Below, in pieces: positions 37,121 to 47,753 of a DNA stretch of 64,000 nt (within the stretch, counting starts at the first letter, position 1; every line of letters begins with the position of its first letter). Below the pieces are notes generated by a model. That model did not search any database and had not been told where the DNA came from. It worked only from the letters and a program-made list of their open reading frames with translations. The stretch comes from Pseudomonadota bacterium (GTDB lineage Bacteria > Pseudomonadota > Gammaproteobacteria > Burkholderiales > Rhodocyclaceae), in NCBI GenBank assembly GCA_026399515.1, contig JAPLQT010000122.1, positions 1 through 64,000 on the forward strand, read 5' to 3'. A program made the translations under genes and the position numbers.

Positions 37121-37995
37121 ATGACCGCCGCCATCGCCCTGTCCACGGCACGCAGCGCCAGCACCGAGGAACCGCCCTGGGTGCGCTGGTGCCTGATTTT
37201 CCTGGCCCTATCCTTCCTGACCCTGTTCCTCTTCGTTCCGCTTGCCACGGTCTTCCATCAAGCCTTGAAGAAGGGTGTCGCCGTCTACCTCAATGCGATT
37301 GCCGAAGCGGACGCGCTTTCCGCCATCCGCCTGACGCTGATCGCCGCCGCCATTTCGGTGCCGGCCAACCTGGTGTTCGGCGTGGCCGCGGCCTGGGCCA
37401 TCGCCAAGTTCGAGTTTCGCGGCAAGAGCCTGCTGCTGACACTGATCGACCTGCCTTTCGCCGTCTCGCCGGTGATTTCCGGTTTGATCTACGTCTTGAT
37501 GTTCGGCGCCCAGGGCTGGTTCGGGCCATGGCTGCAAGCCAACGACATTCATATACTCTTCGCCGTGCCGGGCATCGTCCTGGCGACGGTATTCGTCACC
37601 TTCCCCTTCGTCGCGCGCGAACTGATTCCGCTGATGCAGGCGCAGGGCAACGACGAGGAGGAGGCCGCCATCTCACTCGGCGCCTCCGGCTGGCAGACCC
37701 TGTGGCGGGTCACCCTGCCGAATGTGAAATGGGGCCTGCTGTACGGCGTGATTCTCTGCAACGCCCGCGCCATGGGCGAATTCGGCGCGGTATCTGTCGT
37801 CTCCGGCCACATCCGCGGCATGACCAACACCCTGCCGCTGCATGTGGAAATCCTCTACAACGAATACAACTTCGCCGCCGCCTTCGCCGTAGCCTCGATC
37901 CTGGCGCTGCTGGCGTTGGTGACGCTGGCGGCCAAGACTTACGTTGAATGGCACTTCGGCCACGATGAACGGACCATCATCCAGGAGCATGCGGC

Positions 37996-37999
<4 letters not shown>
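37121..37999 (+). CDS. cysW: Sulfate ABC transporter permease CysW
   Basis: A 292-residue inner-membrane permease with six predicted helices. Family blocks: [64 protein letters not shown], the EAA loop [22 protein letters not shown] and [18 protein letters not shown]. It should pair with CysT. The start at 37121 is one base after the cysT stop; its own stop overlaps cysA (ATGA). Confidence 0.95.
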
Positions 38000-38801
<802 letters not shown>

Positions 38802-38805
<4 letters not shown>

Positions 38806-39728
38806 ATTTCCAGCAACTGAAAATCGTTCGTGAAACGGTGCGGCGCGGCTACAACCTGACCGAGGTCGCCAACGCCTTGTACACCTCGCAGCCGGGGGTC
38901 AGCAAGAACATCAAGGATCTCGAAGACGAACTCGGCGTCGAGCTCTTCGTGCGGCGCGGCAAGCGCCTGCTGGGGCTGACCGAGCCGGGCAAGGAATTGC
39001 TCGAAACGGTCGAGCGCATCCTGCGCGACGCCCAGAACCTGCGCAACATCGCCGACCAGTTCGCCAGCCGCGAGCAGGGTAGCCTGACGGTGGCGACCAC
39101 CCACACCCAGGCCCGCTATGCGCTGCCGGAAGTCATCAAGCAGTTCAAGGCGCGCTACCCGCAGGTGCATCTGGCCCTGCACCAGTGCAGCCCGCGCGAG
39201 ATCGTCGAGATGCTACTGGCGGGCGAGGCTGACATCGGCATCGCCACCGAGGCCATCGAGGGTGTCGCCGAACTGGTCAGCTTTCCTTGCTATAGCTGGC
39301 ACCACGCCGTCATCGTGCCGCAAGGCCATGCGCTGACGCAGTTGCCCGCGCTGACCCTGGATGCTATCGCCGCGTATCCGATCGTCACCTACCACGAGGG
39401 CTTTACCGGTCGCGCCCATATCGACAAGGCTTTCGCCGCCGCCGGACAGGCGGTGGACATCGTGCTCTCCGCCATCGATGCGGACGTCATCAAGACCTAT
39501 GTCGAGATCGGGCTGGGCATCGGCATCGTCGCGCCGATGGCCTTCAATCCGGCCAAGGACACCGGGCTTGCGCTGCTTGCCGCCGACCACCTGTTCGACG
39601 ACAATACCACCCGCCTGGCGGTGCATCGCGGTGTTTACCTGCGCGACTATGCGCGCCAGTTCGTGACCATGGTGGCGCCCGGCGTCGACGAGAAGGTTTT
39701 GCAGAAGGCGCTGAACGGCGGGGAATAG
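38802..39728 (+). CDS. Second CysB-like LysR regulator
   Basis: A 308-residue LysR protein paralogous to the one at 25194: [72 protein letters not shown]. Its position as the last gene of the sulfate transporter operon, overlapping cysA by ATGA, is a common arrangement in betaproteobacteria, where it is often annotated cysB. It probably controls sulfate uptake or reduction; which of the two paralogues is CysB and which is Cbl-like cannot be decided here. Confidence 0.92.
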
Positions 39729-39735
39729 CGGCACC

Positions 39736-40776
39736 ATGATCGTCATTGAAAATCTGGCCAAGCACTACGGGGGCGGTGGCGCCGTCGGCAATGCAGTCGA
39801 AGCGCTGGCGGGCATCGACCTTCGAGTCGAGGCCGGCGAGATCTTCGGCATCATCGGCCGCAGCGGCGCCGGCAAGAGCACCCTGGTCCGCTGCATCAAC
39901 CTGCTGGAGCGTCCCAGCGCCGGAAGCGTCCGGGTGGCCGGGCGCGAGCTGACGGCGCTCGGCGATGCCGAGCTGCGCGCCGCCCGCCGCGACATCGGCA
40001 TGATCTTCCAGCACTTCAACCTACTTTCGTCGCGCACGGTGTTCGACAATGTGGCGTTGCCGCTGGAACTGGCGGGTGTGGACGAGGCCGAGATCGAGGC
40101 GCGCGTCGCGCCGCTGCTCGATCTGGTCGGACTGGCCGAACAGCGCGCCCGTTATCCGGCCCAGCTCTCGGGCGGCCAGAAACAGCGCGTCGGCATCGCC
40201 CGGGCGCTGGCCAACCGGCCGCGGGTTCTGCTTTGCGACGAGGCGACTTCGGCACTCGACCCTGAGACCACGCGGTCCATACTCTCCTTGCTGCGCGACA
40301 TCAACCGGCGCCTCGGCCTGACCGTGATCGTCGTCACCCACGAGATGCAGGTGATCAAGGATCTGTGCGACCGCGTGGCGGTGCTCGACCGCGGCCGCGT
40401 CGTCGAACAAGGCAGTGTCTTCGAGGTATTCACCGATCCGCGGCACGAGACCACGCGAGCCCTGATCCGCGACGTGGTCGGCCAGGAACTGCCGGCCGGC
40501 CTGCTCGAACGGCTGGCCCAGCCGCACCTGAGCACCGGCGGGCGGCTGCTGCGCCTGGTGTTCACCGGCGCCGCCGCCGACGCGCCGCTGATCTCGGTGC
40601 TGACGCGGCGCTTCGGCCTCGATCTCAACATCCTGCACGGCCAGATCGACGAGATTCAGGGGCGACCGTTCGGCTCGCTGCTGGTGCTGATGGAAGGGGT
40701 GGCCGAACGCCGCGACGAAGCAATGGCCTGGCTAGTCGAACAGAGTATTCGCGTGGAGGCCGTCCATGTCGGCTGA
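39736..40776 (+). CDS. metN: Methionine ABC transporter ATPase MetN
   Basis: A 346-residue ATPase with Walker A ([19 protein letters not shown]), signature ([15 protein letters not shown]), Walker B ([15 protein letters not shown]) and a C-terminal NIL domain ([17 protein letters not shown], then [17 protein letters not shown]) that senses methionine and inhibits transport. It starts seven bases after the CysB-like gene and overlaps metI by eleven, so metNIQ may be transcribed with the cys genes. Confidence 0.96.
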   Translation: MIVIENLAKHYGGGGAVGNAVEALAGIDLRVEAGEIFGIIGRSGAGKSTLVRCINLLERPSAGSVRVAGRELTALGDAELRAARRDIGMIFQHFNLLSSRTVFDNVALPLELAGVDEAEIEARVAPLLDLVGLAEQRARYPAQLSGGQKQRVGIARALANRPRVLLCDEATSALDPETTRSILSLLRDINRRLGLTVIVVTHEMQVIKDLCDRVAVLDRGRVVEQGSVFEVFTDPRHETTRALIRDVVGQELPAGLLERLAQPHLSTGGRLLRLVFTGAAADAPLISVLTRRFGLDLNILHGQIDEIQGRPFGSLLVLMEGVAERRDEAMAWLVEQSIRVEAVHVG

Positions 40777-41419
40777 ACTCCTTACGCTGTTCTGGGACTC
40801 GTTCGTCGAGACCTTGATCATGGTCGGCGCCGCCGGCGGACTGGCGACCGTGCTGGGCATTCCGCTCGGCCTGATCCTGACCGTCACCGGGCCGGGGCAC
40901 ATCCTACCGCGACCGGTCTTCAACCGCAGTCTCGGACTGCTGGTCAACGCGCTGCGCTCGACGCCCTTCATCATCCTGATGGTGGCGATCATCCCGTTGA
41001 CGCGGCTCTTGGCCGGCACCTCGATAGGCACGGGCGCCGCCATCGTGCCGCTGACCCTGGCGGCGATTCCCTTCGTCGGCCGCCTGGTCGAAGCCTCGCT
41101 GCGCGAAGTCGATGCCGGCCTGATCGAGGCCGTCGAGGCGATGGGCGCGACGCCGCTGCAGATCGTCCGCAAGGTGCTGATCCCGGAAGCCCTGCCCGGC
41201 ATCGTGAACGGCCTGACCATCATGCTGGTCAGCCTGATCGGCTATTCCGCCATGGCCGGCGCGGTCGGCGGCGGCGGTCTCGGCGATCTGGGCATCCGCT
41301 ACGGCTACCAGCGCTTCATGCCCGACGTCATGGCCATGGTGGTGGTGGTGCTGATCGTCTTCGTCCAGATCGTGCAAAGCCTCGGCGACCACTTGTCGCG
41401 GGCGCTCGATCATCGCTGA
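40766..41419 (+). CDS. metI: Methionine ABC transporter permease MetI
   Basis: A 217-residue permease with five membrane segments. Family pieces are [23 protein letters not shown] (start), [20 protein letters not shown], and the EAA loop [20 protein letters not shown], followed by [23 protein letters not shown] in two strings. Overlaps metN by eleven bases; metQ starts 21 bases downstream with AAGGAGG preceding. Confidence 0.96.
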   Translation: MSAELLTLFWDSFVETLIMVGAAGGLATVLGIPLGLILTVTGPGHILPRPVFNRSLGLLVNALRSTPFIILMVAIIPLTRLLAGTSIGTGAAIVPLTLAAIPFVGRLVEASLREVDAGLIEAVEAMGATPLQIVRKVLIPEALPGIVNGLTIMLVSLIGYSAMAGAVGGGGLGDLGIRYGYQRFMPDVMAMVVVVLIVFVQIVQSLGDHLSRALDHR

Positions 41420-41440
41420 TTTCAACCAAGGAGGTATCCC

Positions 41441-42226
41441 ATGTTGCGCGTTACAAAATTGTTCGTTGCCCTGCTTGCAATTGCCGGCCTGAGCGCCCAT
41501 GCCCAGGAGCGTGCGCTGAAGATCGGCGTCACCGCCGGGCCGCATGCCCAGATCATGGAGCAGGTGAAGAAGCTGGCCGAGAAGGACGGCCTGAAGCTGC
41601 AGATCGTCGAATTCTCCGACTACGTCCAGCCCAACGCGGCGCTGGCCGCCGGCGATCTCGACGCCAACAGCTACCAGCACCAGCCCTACCTCGACAACCA
41701 GAACCGCGATCGCGGCTATAAGTTGGTGACGGCGGCCACCACCGTCAACTTCCCGATGGGCGTGTATTCGAAGAAGATCAAGTCGCTGGCCGAATTGGCG
41801 CCGGGCGCCACCGTAGCCGTTCCCAACGACCCGACCAACGGTGGCCGCGCCTTGTTGCTGCTGGCGAAGCAAGGCGTGCTCAAACTCAAGCCTGACGCCG
41901 GCCTCAAGGCCACGCCGCTCGACATCGTCGACAATCCGAAGAAGCTGAAGATCAAGGAACTCGACGCCGCCCAGTTGCCGCGCACCCTCGCCGACGTAGA
42001 TGCCGCCGTCATCAACACCAACTACGCGATCTCCGCCGGACTCAATCCGGTCAAGGACGCCATCGCCATCGAGGAAGCCAAGGGCCCCTACGTCAATGTC
42101 ATCGCGGTACGCGAAAAGGACAAGGATGCGGCATGGGTCAAGACGCTGGTCAAGGCCTATCACAGCGCCGAAGTGAAGAAGTTCGTCGACACCGAGTTCA
42201 AGGGATCGGTGATCTCCTCCTGGTAA
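41441..42226 (+). CDS. metQ: Methionine-binding protein MetQ
   Basis: A 261-residue NLPA/MetQ-type binding protein. Signal peptide VTKLFVALLAIAGLSAHAQ lacks a lipobox cysteine, so it is probably soluble in the periplasm. Hallmarks are KIGVTAGPHAQIMEQVKK, LAAGDLDANSYQHQPYLD and VAVPNDPTNGGRALLLL. A strong AAGGAGG ribosome site precedes the ATG. A GC-rich hairpin at 42251-42274 follows the stop. Confidence 0.96.
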   Translation: MLRVTKLFVALLAIAGLSAHAQERALKIGVTAGPHAQIMEQVKKLAEKDGLKLQIVEFSDYVQPNAALAAGDLDANSYQHQPYLDNQNRDRGYKLVTAATTVNFPMGVYSKKIKSLAELAPGATVAVPNDPTNGGRALLLLAKQGVLKLKPDAGLKATPLDIVDNPKKLKIKELDAAQLPRTLADVDAAVINTNYAISAGLNPVKDAIAIEEAKGPYVNVIAVREKDKDAAWVKTLVKAYHSAEVKKFVDTEFKGSVISSW

Positions 42227-42250
42227 TCATTCCGGAGCCTTGTCTCAAAG

Positions 42251-42274
42251 AGAAGGGCGCCTCGGCGCCCTTCT
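42251..42274 (+). terminator. Hairpin after metQ
   Basis: A perfect 11-bp stem, AGAAGGGCGCC with GGCGCCCTTCT around a TC loop, 24 bases after the metQ stop. It has no long T-run (TCCCCATGT follows), so it may be a weak or bidirectional terminator or an mRNA-stabilising structure. Confidence 0.6.
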
Positions 42275-42289
42275 CCCCATGTAACTTAA

Positions 42290-42378
42290 CGTGAAATACC
42301 GTTACGAAGCGCCCCTAACCCACGAGCGCAGCGAGCAACTTGTAGTCCCCGCCTGGGCGGGGGTTGGGGGTGGGGGCG
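42290..42378 (-). repeat. 90-bp dispersed repeat, copy 2 (inverted)
   Basis: Reverse complement of the element at 19138-19227: read on the minus strand it starts CGCCCCCACCCCC and ends with CGCTTCGTAACGGTATTTCACG. It lies just after the metQ hairpin and before the lipase leader (42379-42543), where no other gene is seen. Confidence 0.8.
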
Positions 42379-42543
42379 TGGCCCAAGGCCACTTCCTTCG
42401 GGGCGTAAACCCTGTTTTTGAACGATTTCATGGCACGGGGGTGGTCTGACGACGATGCGAGTTTCATTGACTTTAGTTCTCTGTTGGCTCAATCTTCCGA
42501 CTGCATGTTTAGGTTTAAAACAACACATAATGAGGAGATACGG

Positions 42544-44391
42544 ATGATAGGAAACAAGGGGCTACTAGCCGCGTTAAGCGCTGCAACACTTCTGGCGGGT
42601 TGTCTTGGGGGAGGAGGCAGTCCGCCCAACCCGACCATCACCGGCCTGGCTGCCACCGGCGGCGCTCTGTCCAATGCCACGATAACCGCAAAATGTACGA
42701 CCGGCGCGGCGGTGACGGGCAAGACCGGGGCAGACGGCACTTTCTCCCTGGAACTCAACGGTCTCCAGACTTTCCCCTGCATCCTGGAGGCAAGTAATGG
42801 CACGGTGGTCTTGCACAGCTTTGCCACGGCGGCGGGTAACACCAACGTCACACCCCTGACCGATCTGGTCATTACCAGGGCGCTAGGTTCAGATGCGACC
42901 GCCGCGTTTACAAGCTTCGACGCAGCCAAGGGTACCGCGATCACCGCCGGACTGACTGCCGCAAAAGCCTATGTGAAGGCCGAGGCGACCGCACTGACAG
43001 GCGGAGCCCCATCGGGCGACCTGCTTACAGGCGTGTTCAAGGTCGGCGATGCCGACGACAAGCTGCTCGACAATCTAAAGCTCGCGCTGACGGCTGCCAG
43101 CAAGGAACTCGGCGACTTGGGCCTTGTTGCTATCTCGGGCTTGCCTCTCAAGGCAGCCCTGGACCGCGGAACGCTGGTTGACCCGGCCGCCGTGGTGACG
43201 ACACTCACCATGGCGCAGATTGACGGCGGATCGTTGGCCAGCGGTCTACAGGCGATCAGCGGCAAGGCCAAGTGCGACGTGAAGGTAGTGGCTCTGAACT
43301 ACAACACCATAGGCGTGAGCGGCGAAAAGACCAATGCTTCAGGTGTACTGCTGGTGCCGACGGGCAGTTGCACCGCCGCTGCCGGTCTGCTCGCCTACGC
43401 CAAGGGCACCGACGTACAGAAGCCCCGCACGCTGGCAAACCCGACCGACGGCGAGACCTTCATGCTGACCGCTATTTACGCCGCACAGGGTTATGCTGTG
43501 GTCGCCACGGACTATCTCGGCTACGCCAAGTCGGCCTACACTTACCATCCTTACCTCCATGCCGATTCCGAGGCGTCCTCGGTGATCGACTCCATCCGGG
43601 CGGCCCGAAATGCCGCCAAGACGGTAGGCGCATCCCTGTCCGGCAAGGTGATGCTGGCGGGGTATTCACAGGGCGGGCACTCTTCAATGGCGACACATCG
43701 CGCCATCGAGCGTGACAACGCCAAGGAAATCAATGTGGTCGCCGGTGCGCACCTCGCGGGCCCCTACAACCTGTCGGCTTCGATGAAATCCACGGCTGTT
43801 ATCGCCGGCTATCAGTTCTTCGTGCCCTTCATAGTCACGTCATGGCAAAAAGTCTATGGGACGATTTACAGCGACGTCAAAACAGTCTTCAAGACGCCCT
43901 ATTCTGATTACATCGAAAGCTTGCTGCCCAGCCCAACGCTTAACTACACCACCCTGGTAACCTCGGGCAAGGTTCCCGGCGCAGCAGGTGAAACGCCCAC
44001 GCAGGCGCGCGATGCGATGTTTCAAGCGGCCTTCATTGCCGACATACAGACCAACGACAAGAGTCCCCTATATCTGGCGGCCAAGAAAAATGACCTGCTG
44101 GGCTGGAATCCGAAGTCCAAAGTCATGCTATGTGGCGGTGCCGGCGATCCAACCGTGCCGCCCGCGTTGCACCTGATCCCGATGAAGGCCGATTTTGACA
44201 GCCGCAAGCTCACCAATGTCACCACGGTGGACGTGGACCCCATGGTCCAAGCGGTCTTCGGCACCGGCGGCAAGGCACCGACCGACCCATCCCTGCCCGC
44301 ATTTGCGACCTACTATGGCAACTACCACGGCGTATACGAACCCCCGTTCTGTAACGCCCAGGCCAAGGCGCTATTTGACTCGGTAAGCTGA
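42544..44391 (+). CDS. Secreted lipase-like alpha/beta hydrolase lipoprotein
   Basis: A 615-residue predicted lipoprotein: signal KGLLAALSAATLLAG followed by the lipobox cysteine C20. After a glycine-rich linker and a small beta domain (ITGLAATGGALSNATITA, carboxypeptidase-like) comes an alpha/beta hydrolase resembling secretory lipases: AVVATDYLGYAKSAY, nucleophile elbow AGYSQGGHSS with Ser near residue 374, acid loop LCGGAGDPTVPPALH and histidine YYGNYHGVYEPP near the C terminus. GAGGAGATACGG precedes the ATG at 42544; the longer frame from 42418 lacks one. A textbook terminator follows. Confidence 0.85.
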   Translation: MIGNKGLLAALSAATLLAGCLGGGGSPPNPTITGLAATGGALSNATITAKCTTGAAVTGKTGADGTFSLELNGLQTFPCILEASNGTVVLHSFATAAGNTNVTPLTDLVITRALGSDATAAFTSFDAAKGTAITAGLTAAKAYVKAEATALTGGAPSGDLLTGVFKVGDADDKLLDNLKLALTAASKELGDLGLVAISGLPLKAALDRGTLVDPAAVVTTLTMAQIDGGSLASGLQAISGKAKCDVKVVALNYNTIGVSGEKTNASGVLLVPTGSCTAAAGLLAYAKGTDVQKPRTLANPTDGETFMLTAIYAAQGYAVVATDYLGYAKSAYTYHPYLHADSEASSVIDSIRAARNAAKTVGASLSGKVMLAGYSQGGHSSMATHRAIERDNAKEINVVAGAHLAGPYNLSASMKSTAVIAGYQFFVPFIVTSWQKVYGTIYSDVKTVFKTPYSDYIESLLPSPTLNYTTLVTSGKVPGAAGETPTQARDAMFQAAFIADIQTNDKSPLYLAAKKNDLLGWNPKSKVMLCGGAGDPTVPPALHLIPMKADFDSRKLTNVTTVDVDPMVQAVFGTGGKAPTDPSLPAFATYYGNYHGVYEPPFCNAQAKALFDSVS

Positions 44392-44407
44392 AGCACGTCG
44401 GGAGATG

Positions 44408-44442
44408 AAATGGAGCGCCTCCCCGGCGCTCCATTTTTTTTT
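44408..44442 (+). terminator. Rho-independent terminator of the lipase gene
   Basis: Stem AAATGGAGCGCC (44408-44419) pairs perfectly with GGCGCTCCATTT (44425-44436) around TCCCC, and is followed by a run of T residues to 44442. It begins 16 bases after the lipase stop. Because the A-run on the other side is short, it works chiefly for the plus strand. Confidence 0.9.
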
Positions 44443-44501
44443 GCGCGGAGGTTGCTACTCCGCTTGCGAACGGCAAACACCAAGCGATATGGTTGGCGGC
44501 C

Positions 44502-45605
44502 CTAAGCCGCCCTGTCGGAACTCCGCTGGTAGTCCTCCATGAAGCCCATCAGTTTTTCGACCGCGGCGATGGCCAAGGCATTGTAAATCGAAGCCCGGAC
44601 GCCTCCGACGGCACGATGGCCGGACAAGCCCGAAAATCCAGCGGCCGTTGCCGCAGCCAGGAAATGATTTTCAACTTCCGGATTAGCCAGATTGAATGTG
44701 ACGTTCATCATGGAGCGGTCCTGAGGCTCGACCCTGCCCCGATAAAATCCTTGGCTTTCGTCCAACAGCTTATAGAGCAGTTCGGCCTTGGTCCGGTTCA
44801 GCTCGGCCATGCGCTCCACGCCGCCGATTTCGGCCATCATCCAACGGGTAACCAGTAGCACCACGTAGATCGCAAGAACCGGCGGAGTATTGAAGTTGGA
44901 ATGCGCCTCGATCTGGCTGGGATAGTCCAGAAAGCCGGGAAGGTTTTCAGGAGCGTCCTTGAGCAACGCATCGCGGATCAGAACCACGGTCACCCCGGCC
45001 GGGCCGAGGTTCTTCTGGGCATGGGCGTAGATCAGGGAAAACCGTTCCGCTTCGCAGGGGCGGGACAGGAAGTCTGAGGACATGTCGCAGACACGGGGCA
45101 CATCGTCCCGTCCCAAGACCCGATGAAACTGGAGTCCTTCCACGGTTTCATTGGAAACATAATGAATATAAGGTGCGTCCGCTGAGAAGGACAGTTCGTC
45201 GTCTCCGGGCAGTCGCCGGAAATCGCTCGCCTCGCCGCTCCAGACGACGCGAACCGGACCTTCGCGGCGTGCTTCGGGAAGCGCCTTCCCGCTCCAGTAG
45301 CCGGTGTGCAGGTATTCCGCGGCAGACGTTTTGCCTCGCAGCAGGGTCATCGGCACCATGGAGAATTGTTGCGTTGCCCCGCCTTGCAGCAACAACACGT
45401 GATAATCCCCGGATAGCCCAAGGAGCTTGCAGATATTGGTTTCCACCTCGGCGACGATGGATGCGAACCAGTCCGAACGGTGACTGATAGCCAGGACCGA
45501 CAGACCGACTTCGGGTACCGCGATCACGGCTTCCTGGACCTGTAGCAGCACGCTCTCGGGCAATGCACCCGGCCCGCCGGAGAAATTCAGGCTGTTGCGG
45601 TTCAT
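44502..45605 (-). CDS. serC: Phosphoserine aminotransferase-like protein
   Basis: A 367-residue class V PLP aminotransferase matching SerC: NFSGGPGALPESVL (start), LLLQGGATQQFSMVP, DMSSDFLSRP, PLP lysine in YAHAQKNLGPAGVT, HSNFNTPPVLAIYV and GFSGLSGHRAVGGVRASIYN at the end. It would make 3-phosphoserine from 3-phosphohydroxypyruvate. It is somewhat divergent, and its start overlaps the stop of an ATP-grasp gene by four bases, an unusual partner, so a specialised role in making a serine-derived compound is possible. I cannot tell whether the genome has another serC. Confidence 0.88.
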   Translation of the reverse strand: MNRNSLNFSGGPGALPESVLLQVQEAVIAVPEVGLSVLAISHRSDWFASIVAEVETNICKLLGLSGDYHVLLLQGGATQQFSMVPMTLLRGKTSAAEYLHTGYWSGKALPEARREGPVRVVWSGEASDFRRLPGDDELSFSADAPYIHYVSNETVEGLQFHRVLGRDDVPRVCDMSSDFLSRPCEAERFSLIYAHAQKNLGPAGVTVVLIRDALLKDAPENLPGFLDYPSQIEAHSNFNTPPVLAIYVVLLVTRWMMAEIGGVERMAELNRTKAELLYKLLDESQGFYRGRVEPQDRSMMNVTFNLANPEVENHFLAAATAAGFSGLSGHRAVGGVRASIYNALAIAAVEKLMGFMEDYQRSSDRAA

Positions 45606-46858
45606 TTTTCGGTGGCTTTTACGTGTTGTTGGGAGCCAGTAGTCAGGCGGATAAGAAAATTCTCGAATGCCGTCTGCACCTTCCGCATATGTTGCTGCTT
45701 GTAGGGAAACAGGTCTTCCGTATCCATGGCATGCACGACCATGGCGTGGTCGATTTCAAAAATAAACAGTTGCCCATCGGCGGTTTCCGCACAATCGATG
45801 CAGAGATAGTCGAGTTTCGTGCGTGTGTAAATCGCATCCAGCGCCGGTCCGTGACGTTCGACGAAGTCGTCGAAATTCGCCATGAACAAGGCCTCTTCCG
45901 CTCTCTTCCGCGCATCCTCATACATGCCGGCATTCACGTAATGGATCATCCAGTGCGACGAAACCGCCATATGGCAGGCGAAAGGCTTGCCATCGATCAG
46001 CGCAACCCTGAATTTCCGGAACAGCCCGTCCTTACCGCTGTAGTCGATGAAGCGGGACAGGAAGAACTCCGTTCCTTCCACCTTGGAAAGATAGGCTGCA
46101 ATGTCCTCGGGACCGCCGGCCTTGTCCAGATCGCGGCCGGCATGGGAGCCGACCGGGCGCAGAATAACCGGAAAATCACAACCCGCAAAGAACTCCGGGA
46201 TGCGTGCCGCGCCGGTCGCAAAGGCCTGCAATTGTTCCCGGGAGGCAGACAGGGTCGGGGTGACGAGCAAGCCTGGCGCATTCTGAAGAAGCGAACTGGC
46301 GGCAATTCGTCCCGTTGCCGGTATGTTTCGCGGCGAGTTGATGATGGGTTTCGGCCAATTGGCCAGCGCCTGTTCGAGTGTCGCCAACAGGCCCAGATTC
46401 TCTTCGGATTCGCTGATTGCCACGATCAGGGCGTCATGTTCGGGAACGGGCAGCGCGAAGGGCGAACCCGGAGAGACATAATAGAAATCCAGATCGATAT
46501 CGCTGTCTTCCAGCAGGCAATCGAGAGGCGTATTGGCAGCCAGGTCGCCCGGCGCCATGATCATCAGCAAGCGTAATCTTGCGGGCTGGCGGGATGCGGC
46601 CAAGCGGTAGATGCGCTGCATCTCCAAGGCTTGAGCCTGGATTGCCAGACCGTGATCGCGCTGCCCGAGACATAGCATGGCGGTGGACAAATTCATCCAA
46701 AGGTTTGCATTGTCGGGCTCTTGTTCGGCGGCAAGCAACATCTCTTGGGCGATAGGCCGCAAATCGACACCGGCGATGTCTACGCGAAGAAAAGGAGCCA
46801 GCCCCAGGAAAGGGGATTCGGGCTGGTTCGTGTCGCCTGGATGGGTGGAGGAAGTCAA
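45602..46858 (-). CDS. TPR and ATP-grasp domain protein
   Basis: A 418-residue protein of unknown function. Residues about 35-85 look like one or two TPR-type helical hairpins (AAEQEPDNANLWMNLSTAML). A middle alpha/beta region (LRLLMIMAPGDLAANTP) follows, then an ATP-grasp fold: FPVILRPVGSHAGRDLDK (nucleotide-binding strand and glycine loop), FFLSRFIDYSGKDGLFRKFR, and metal-site strand GQLFIFEID near the end. ATP-grasp enzymes ligate carboxylates to amines or thiols. It is translationally coupled to the SerC-like gene, suggesting a shared product built on phosphoserine or serine; this is inference. Confidence 0.75.
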   Translation of the reverse strand: MTSSTHPGDTNQPESPFLGLAPFLRVDIAGVDLRPIAQEMLLAAEQEPDNANLWMNLSTAMLCLGQRDHGLAIQAQALEMQRIYRLAASRQPARLRLLMIMAPGDLAANTPLDCLLEDSDIDLDFYYVSPGSPFALPVPEHDALIVAISESEENLGLLATLEQALANWPKPIINSPRNIPATGRIAASSLLQNAPGLLVTPTLSASREQLQAFATGAARIPEFFAGCDFPVILRPVGSHAGRDLDKAGGPEDIAAYLSKVEGTEFFLSRFIDYSGKDGLFRKFRVALIDGKPFACHMAVSSHWMIHYVNAGMYEDARKRAEEALFMANFDDFVERHGPALDAIYTRTKLDYLCIDCAETADGQLFIFEIDHAMVVHAMDTEDLFPYKQQHMRKVQTAFENFLIRLTTGSQQHVKATEK

Positions 46859-46966
46859 TGAATTACAGTGGTCAAGCTTGGATTCAAGGTATCAAGAAAA
46901 GCGACGGCTGCCAAGGCTAACCGCACAAGCATGCCTAATCGACGACTTGTAACAATCATTTACATC

Positions 46967-47737
46967 TCAGGCGGGTTGGTACGCCCCATCCACGAACATC
47001 GTCACCGTGTCCGTCGGCAGCGGGGTCCAGGTCTCGTTGTCGGTCAGCGGCAGGGTGGCGATCAGGGCGACGCGGTCGTCCGGGTTCGCGACCTCGTTGA
47101 AATCCAGCGCCACGTCCTGGTCCTTGAGGTGGGCGACGGCAAACGGCGCCTGGCGGACGATGTAGTGCAGTTCGGTCGAGCGGTGGGCGAACAGGCAGTC
47201 GCCGTTGGAGAGCAGGAAATTGAATTGCCCGTGCGGCCTGACCTGTGCCGCGAATTCCTCCAGCGCGTCGCGCAGCGCGACGCGCTCGGGTGCCCCTGCG
47301 GGGAAGCGCAGGCGCAGGGTTTGCAGCAGGTGGCAGAAGACCCGTTCGCTGTCGGTTTGCCCTACCGGCAGATAGCTGCCGTCGAGTGTCGGCGCGTAGG
47401 CATCGAGGTTGCCGTTGTGGGCGAAGATCCAGTAGCGGCCCCACAGTTCGCGCATGAAGGGATGGGTGTTTTCCAGACCGACCGGACCCTGCGTCGCCTT
47501 GCGGATATGGGCGATGACGTTGAGCGAACGGATCGGGTAATGGCGCACCAGCTCGGCCACCGGGGACTCGCACGAAGGCTGTGGATCCAGGAACATGCGC
47601 ACCCCGCGCCCCTCGAAGAAAGCGATGCCCCAGCCGTCGCGATGCACGTCGGTCGCCCCGCCGCGCGCCTGGAAACCGGTGAAGGAAAAGCAGATATCGG
47701 TGGGAACATTGCAGTTCATCCCCAGCAGTTCGCACAT
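46967..47737 (-). CDS. Class II glutamine amidotransferase (YafJ-like)
   Basis: A 256-residue Ntn amidotransferase domain protein. Cys2 after the initiator Met (MCELLGMNCNVP) is the N-terminal nucleophile, and FTGFQARGGATDVHRDGWGIAFF, HIRKATQGPVGLENTHPF and IFAHNGNL mark the glutaminase site (Asn/Gly oxyanion, His, Arg). There is no synthetase domain, as in YafJ/EgtC-type proteins; the acceptor is unknown. It lies 16 bases after the thioesterase gene on the same strand and about 110 before the ATP-grasp gene. Confidence 0.88.
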   Translation of the reverse strand: MCELLGMNCNVPTDICFSFTGFQARGGATDVHRDGWGIAFFEGRGVRMFLDPQPSCESPVAELVRHYPIRSLNVIAHIRKATQGPVGLENTHPFMRELWGRYWIFAHNGNLDAYAPTLDGSYLPVGQTDSERVFCHLLQTLRLRFPAGAPERVALRDALEEFAAQVRPHGQFNFLLSNGDCLFAHRSTELHYIVRQAPFAVAHLKDQDVALDFNEVANPDDRVALIATLPLTDNETWTPLPTDTVTMFVDGAYQPA

Positions 47738-47753
47738 GGATTACCCTCTAGTC

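Noticed and set aside
42418-42543. N-terminal extension of the lipase-like gene
   Set aside because: It lacks a ribosome site and would bury the lipoprotein signal; the ATG at 42544 has GAGGAG upstream and a proper lipobox.
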